From Niabella sp. (GTDB lineage Bacteria; Bacteroidota; Bacteroidia; Chitinophagales; Chitinophagaceae): 54,859 nucleotides of DNA. This document shows positions 53,458 through 54,859 of the stretch, one piece after another. The stretch covers positions 1 through 54,859 of the forward strand of contig JAPUDO010000089.1 of the NCBI GenBank assembly GCA_027493055.1, in the 5' to 3' direction. Position 1 is the stretch's first letter; each line of letters opens with the position of its first letter. The position numbers were made by a program, and so were the translations under genes. The notes under the pieces were generated by a model. The model saw only the letters and a program-made list of their open reading frames with translations. It did no database searches and was not told where the DNA came from.

Positions 53458-54859
53458 ATGTCAGGGTCTATGAAGATAAGTTGCTTTCGTTTTTTAATGG
53501 TTCTTAGCGTTTTCTTTTTCTATTTTGATTGTTTTTCCCAGCCCGGTTTTGGTAATGCCCAGAAACTAAACGATAGCTGGATGTTTTCCCTGAACCGTAC
53601 AGATACGGTTGCTGATGCACCGGCTGCTAACACGCAGTGGCAAAAAGTAGATCTGCCGCACGACTGGAGCGTCCGGCAAAAGCTCGATCCCCAAAATGCA
53701 AGTGCTATGGGGTTTCTGCCCGGGGGTATTGGATGGTATAAAAGATCCGTTGTTATTCCGCAGCAAAACAAAAAAGTGTACATCTACTTTGAAGGGGTGT
53801 ATAACCGCAGTGAAGTTTTTGTAAATGGGAAATCGGTAGGGAAAAGACCTAACGGATATATATCATTTATGTATGATATTACTCCTTACATCCGGTCCAA
53901 TCAACCTAACGAGATATTAGTGAAAGCAGATCATCACCGCGATGCCGATTCACGCTGGTACACTGGTTCGGGTATTTACCGTGATGTGTGGCTGGTGTAC
54001 GCAGGCCCGGTGCATATCGCTCAATGGGGTGTATATGCTTATCCTTCCGTAGAACAAAATACCGGGCTCTTAAACGTGGAAACAGAGGTGCAGAATACCA
54101 CCGGTCAGCAACAAAAGCTTACTATTGTAAACGAGCTGGTGGACCAGCAGAACAAAATAGTGGTCAGAGCAAGCAATGCACTTACTGTGGGAGGTGCTGC
54201 TTCAGAAAAAACAGCTACGCAATTGAAGCTTGTTAATCCTAAGCTGTGGAATCTTGATAATCCGGCGCTCTATACCCTTCGTACCAAAGTATTAAAGGAT
54301 GGTAAACAGATTGATGCTAATACCACTACTACCGGGTTCAGGCAATTCACTTTCGATCCTGACAAAGGCTTTGCTTTAAACGGTAAATGGATGAAGGTAA
54401 AAGGCGTTTGCCTCCATCATGACGCCGGTGTATTGGGAGCTGCTCTGTACAAAGAAGTATGGCGCAGGAGATTGCTGAAGTTAAAAGAAGTGGGCGTGAA
54501 TGCGGTAAGAACCAGCCATAACCCCCAGGGTACTGTGTTTTATGAGCTTTGCGATGAGCTGGGCTTATTGGTATTGAACGAAGCTTTTGATGAATGGGAG
54601 TTTTCTAAACGTAAATGGTTAGAGGGCTGGAACGTAGGCACGCCGGGCTTCCAGGGTACCTATGATTTTTTTGCGGAGTGGGGGGAAAGGGATCTCGCCG
54701 ATATGGTGCGCAGGGACAGGAACCATATTTCTGTTTTTGCATGGAGCATTGGCAACGAGGTAGATTATCCCAATGATCCCTATTCGCATCCTATCCTGGA
54801 CGGTGATGGGGGCTTTACTCAAAAAGCGTTTGGTGGCTATAAGAAAGATGCTCCGGATG
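53458..54859 (+). CDS. GH2 family glycoside hydrolase, C-terminus cut by window edge
   Basis: The first 467 residues of a GH2 enzyme are visible; the frame is open to the end of the window. A signal peptide (MVLSVFFFYFDCFSQ) is followed by the jelly-roll sugar-binding domain (DLPHDWSV, GWYKRS, FEGVYNRSEVFVNG), an Ig-like domain and the start of the TIM barrel. The acid/base Glu434 is in SIGNEVDYPND; the nucleophile lies beyond the window. The start could be 53434, 53458 or 53470, all in frame. It may be a beta-mannosidase or beta-galactosidase finishing off mannan side chains or ends. Specificity cannot be set from this part. Confidence 0.88.
   Translation, partial: MSGSMKISCFRFLMVLSVFFFYFDCFSQPGFGNAQKLNDSWMFSLNRTDTVADAPAANTQWQKVDLPHDWSVRQKLDPQNASAMGFLPGGIGWYKRSVVIPQQNKKVYIYFEGVYNRSEVFVNGKSVGKRPNGYISFMYDITPYIRSNQPNEILVKADHHRDADSRWYTGSGIYRDVWLVYAGPVHIAQWGVYAYPSVEQNTGLLNVETEVQNTTGQQQKLTIVNELVDQQNKIVVRASNALTVGGAASEKTATQLKLVNPKLWNLDNPALYTLRTKVLKDGKQIDANTTTTGFRQFTFDPDKGFALNGKWMKVKGVCLHHDAGVLGAALYKEVWRRRLLKLKEVGVNAVRTSHNPQGTVFYELCDELGLLVLNEAFDEWEFSKRKWLEGWNVGTPGFQGTYDFFAEWGERDLADMVRRDRNHISVFAWSIGNEVDYPNDPYSHPILDGDGGFTQKAFGGYKKDAPD

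Overview
The window looks like a chromosome segment from a Bacteroidota member, most likely family Chitinophagaceae. This is judged from SusC/SusD transporter pairs, a hybrid two-component regulator, lipoprotein signals followed by charged residues, weak Shine-Dalgarno sequences, TAnnTTTG-type promoter boxes and the tRNA-Thr/tuf/tRNA-Trp/secE/nusG order. No database search was possible, so names rest on family motifs.

Layout. (1) Positions 1-2.7 kb are translation and transcription housekeeping: a 5'-truncated tRNA-Gly, tRNA-Thr, tuf, tRNA-Trp, secE and nusG. A hairpin follows nusG where ribosomal protein genes usually start. (2) Positions 2.8-5.8 kb hold small envelope lipoproteins, a muramidase-like gene on the minus strand, and tRNA-Pro with a partial copy of its 3' end and terminator. 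(3) Positions 5.8-9.8 kb hold a TPR/transmembrane/AraC regulator divergent from a beta-propeller surface protein whose C-terminal domain is split by a two-helix membrane insertion. (4) Positions 10.5-17.5 kb hold an L-fucose isomerase and three exported proteins (BNR-repeat, GH127-like, DUF3748-like). (5) Positions 17.5-30.5 kb are a first polysaccharide utilisation locus (PUL): AraC regulator, two SusC/SusD pairs, a DUF1735-type lipoprotein and an esterase. (6) Positions 30.5-35.6 kb hold a 1353-residue hybrid two-component sensor/regulator and a second AraC regulator. (7) Positions 35.8 kb to the right edge are a second PUL with a coherent beta-mannan logic.

The second PUL reads as a pathway. 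SusC/SusD and a two-module glycan-binding lipoprotein capture glycan, and a lipidated GH26 with a CBM35-like module would cut mannan at the surface. A soluble GH26, a GH5_7-like mannanase and a GH43 would trim oligosaccharides in the periplasm. A GPH-family symporter would import mannobiose, a cellobiose/mannobiose 2-epimerase would convert it to mannosyl-glucose, and a GH130 phosphorylase would release mannose-1-phosphate and glucose. A secreted metallophosphoesterase and a GH2 enzyme, cut by the window edge, belong to the same run of genes.

The less explained parts are the split-domain surface protein with its divergent membrane regulator, the fucI/BNR/GH127/DUF3748 module, the tandem SusC/D pairs without an obvious endo-acting enzyme, and TGTATC-type repeats near both AraC genes. 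No CRISPR array, insertion sequence, integrase or rRNA was seen.
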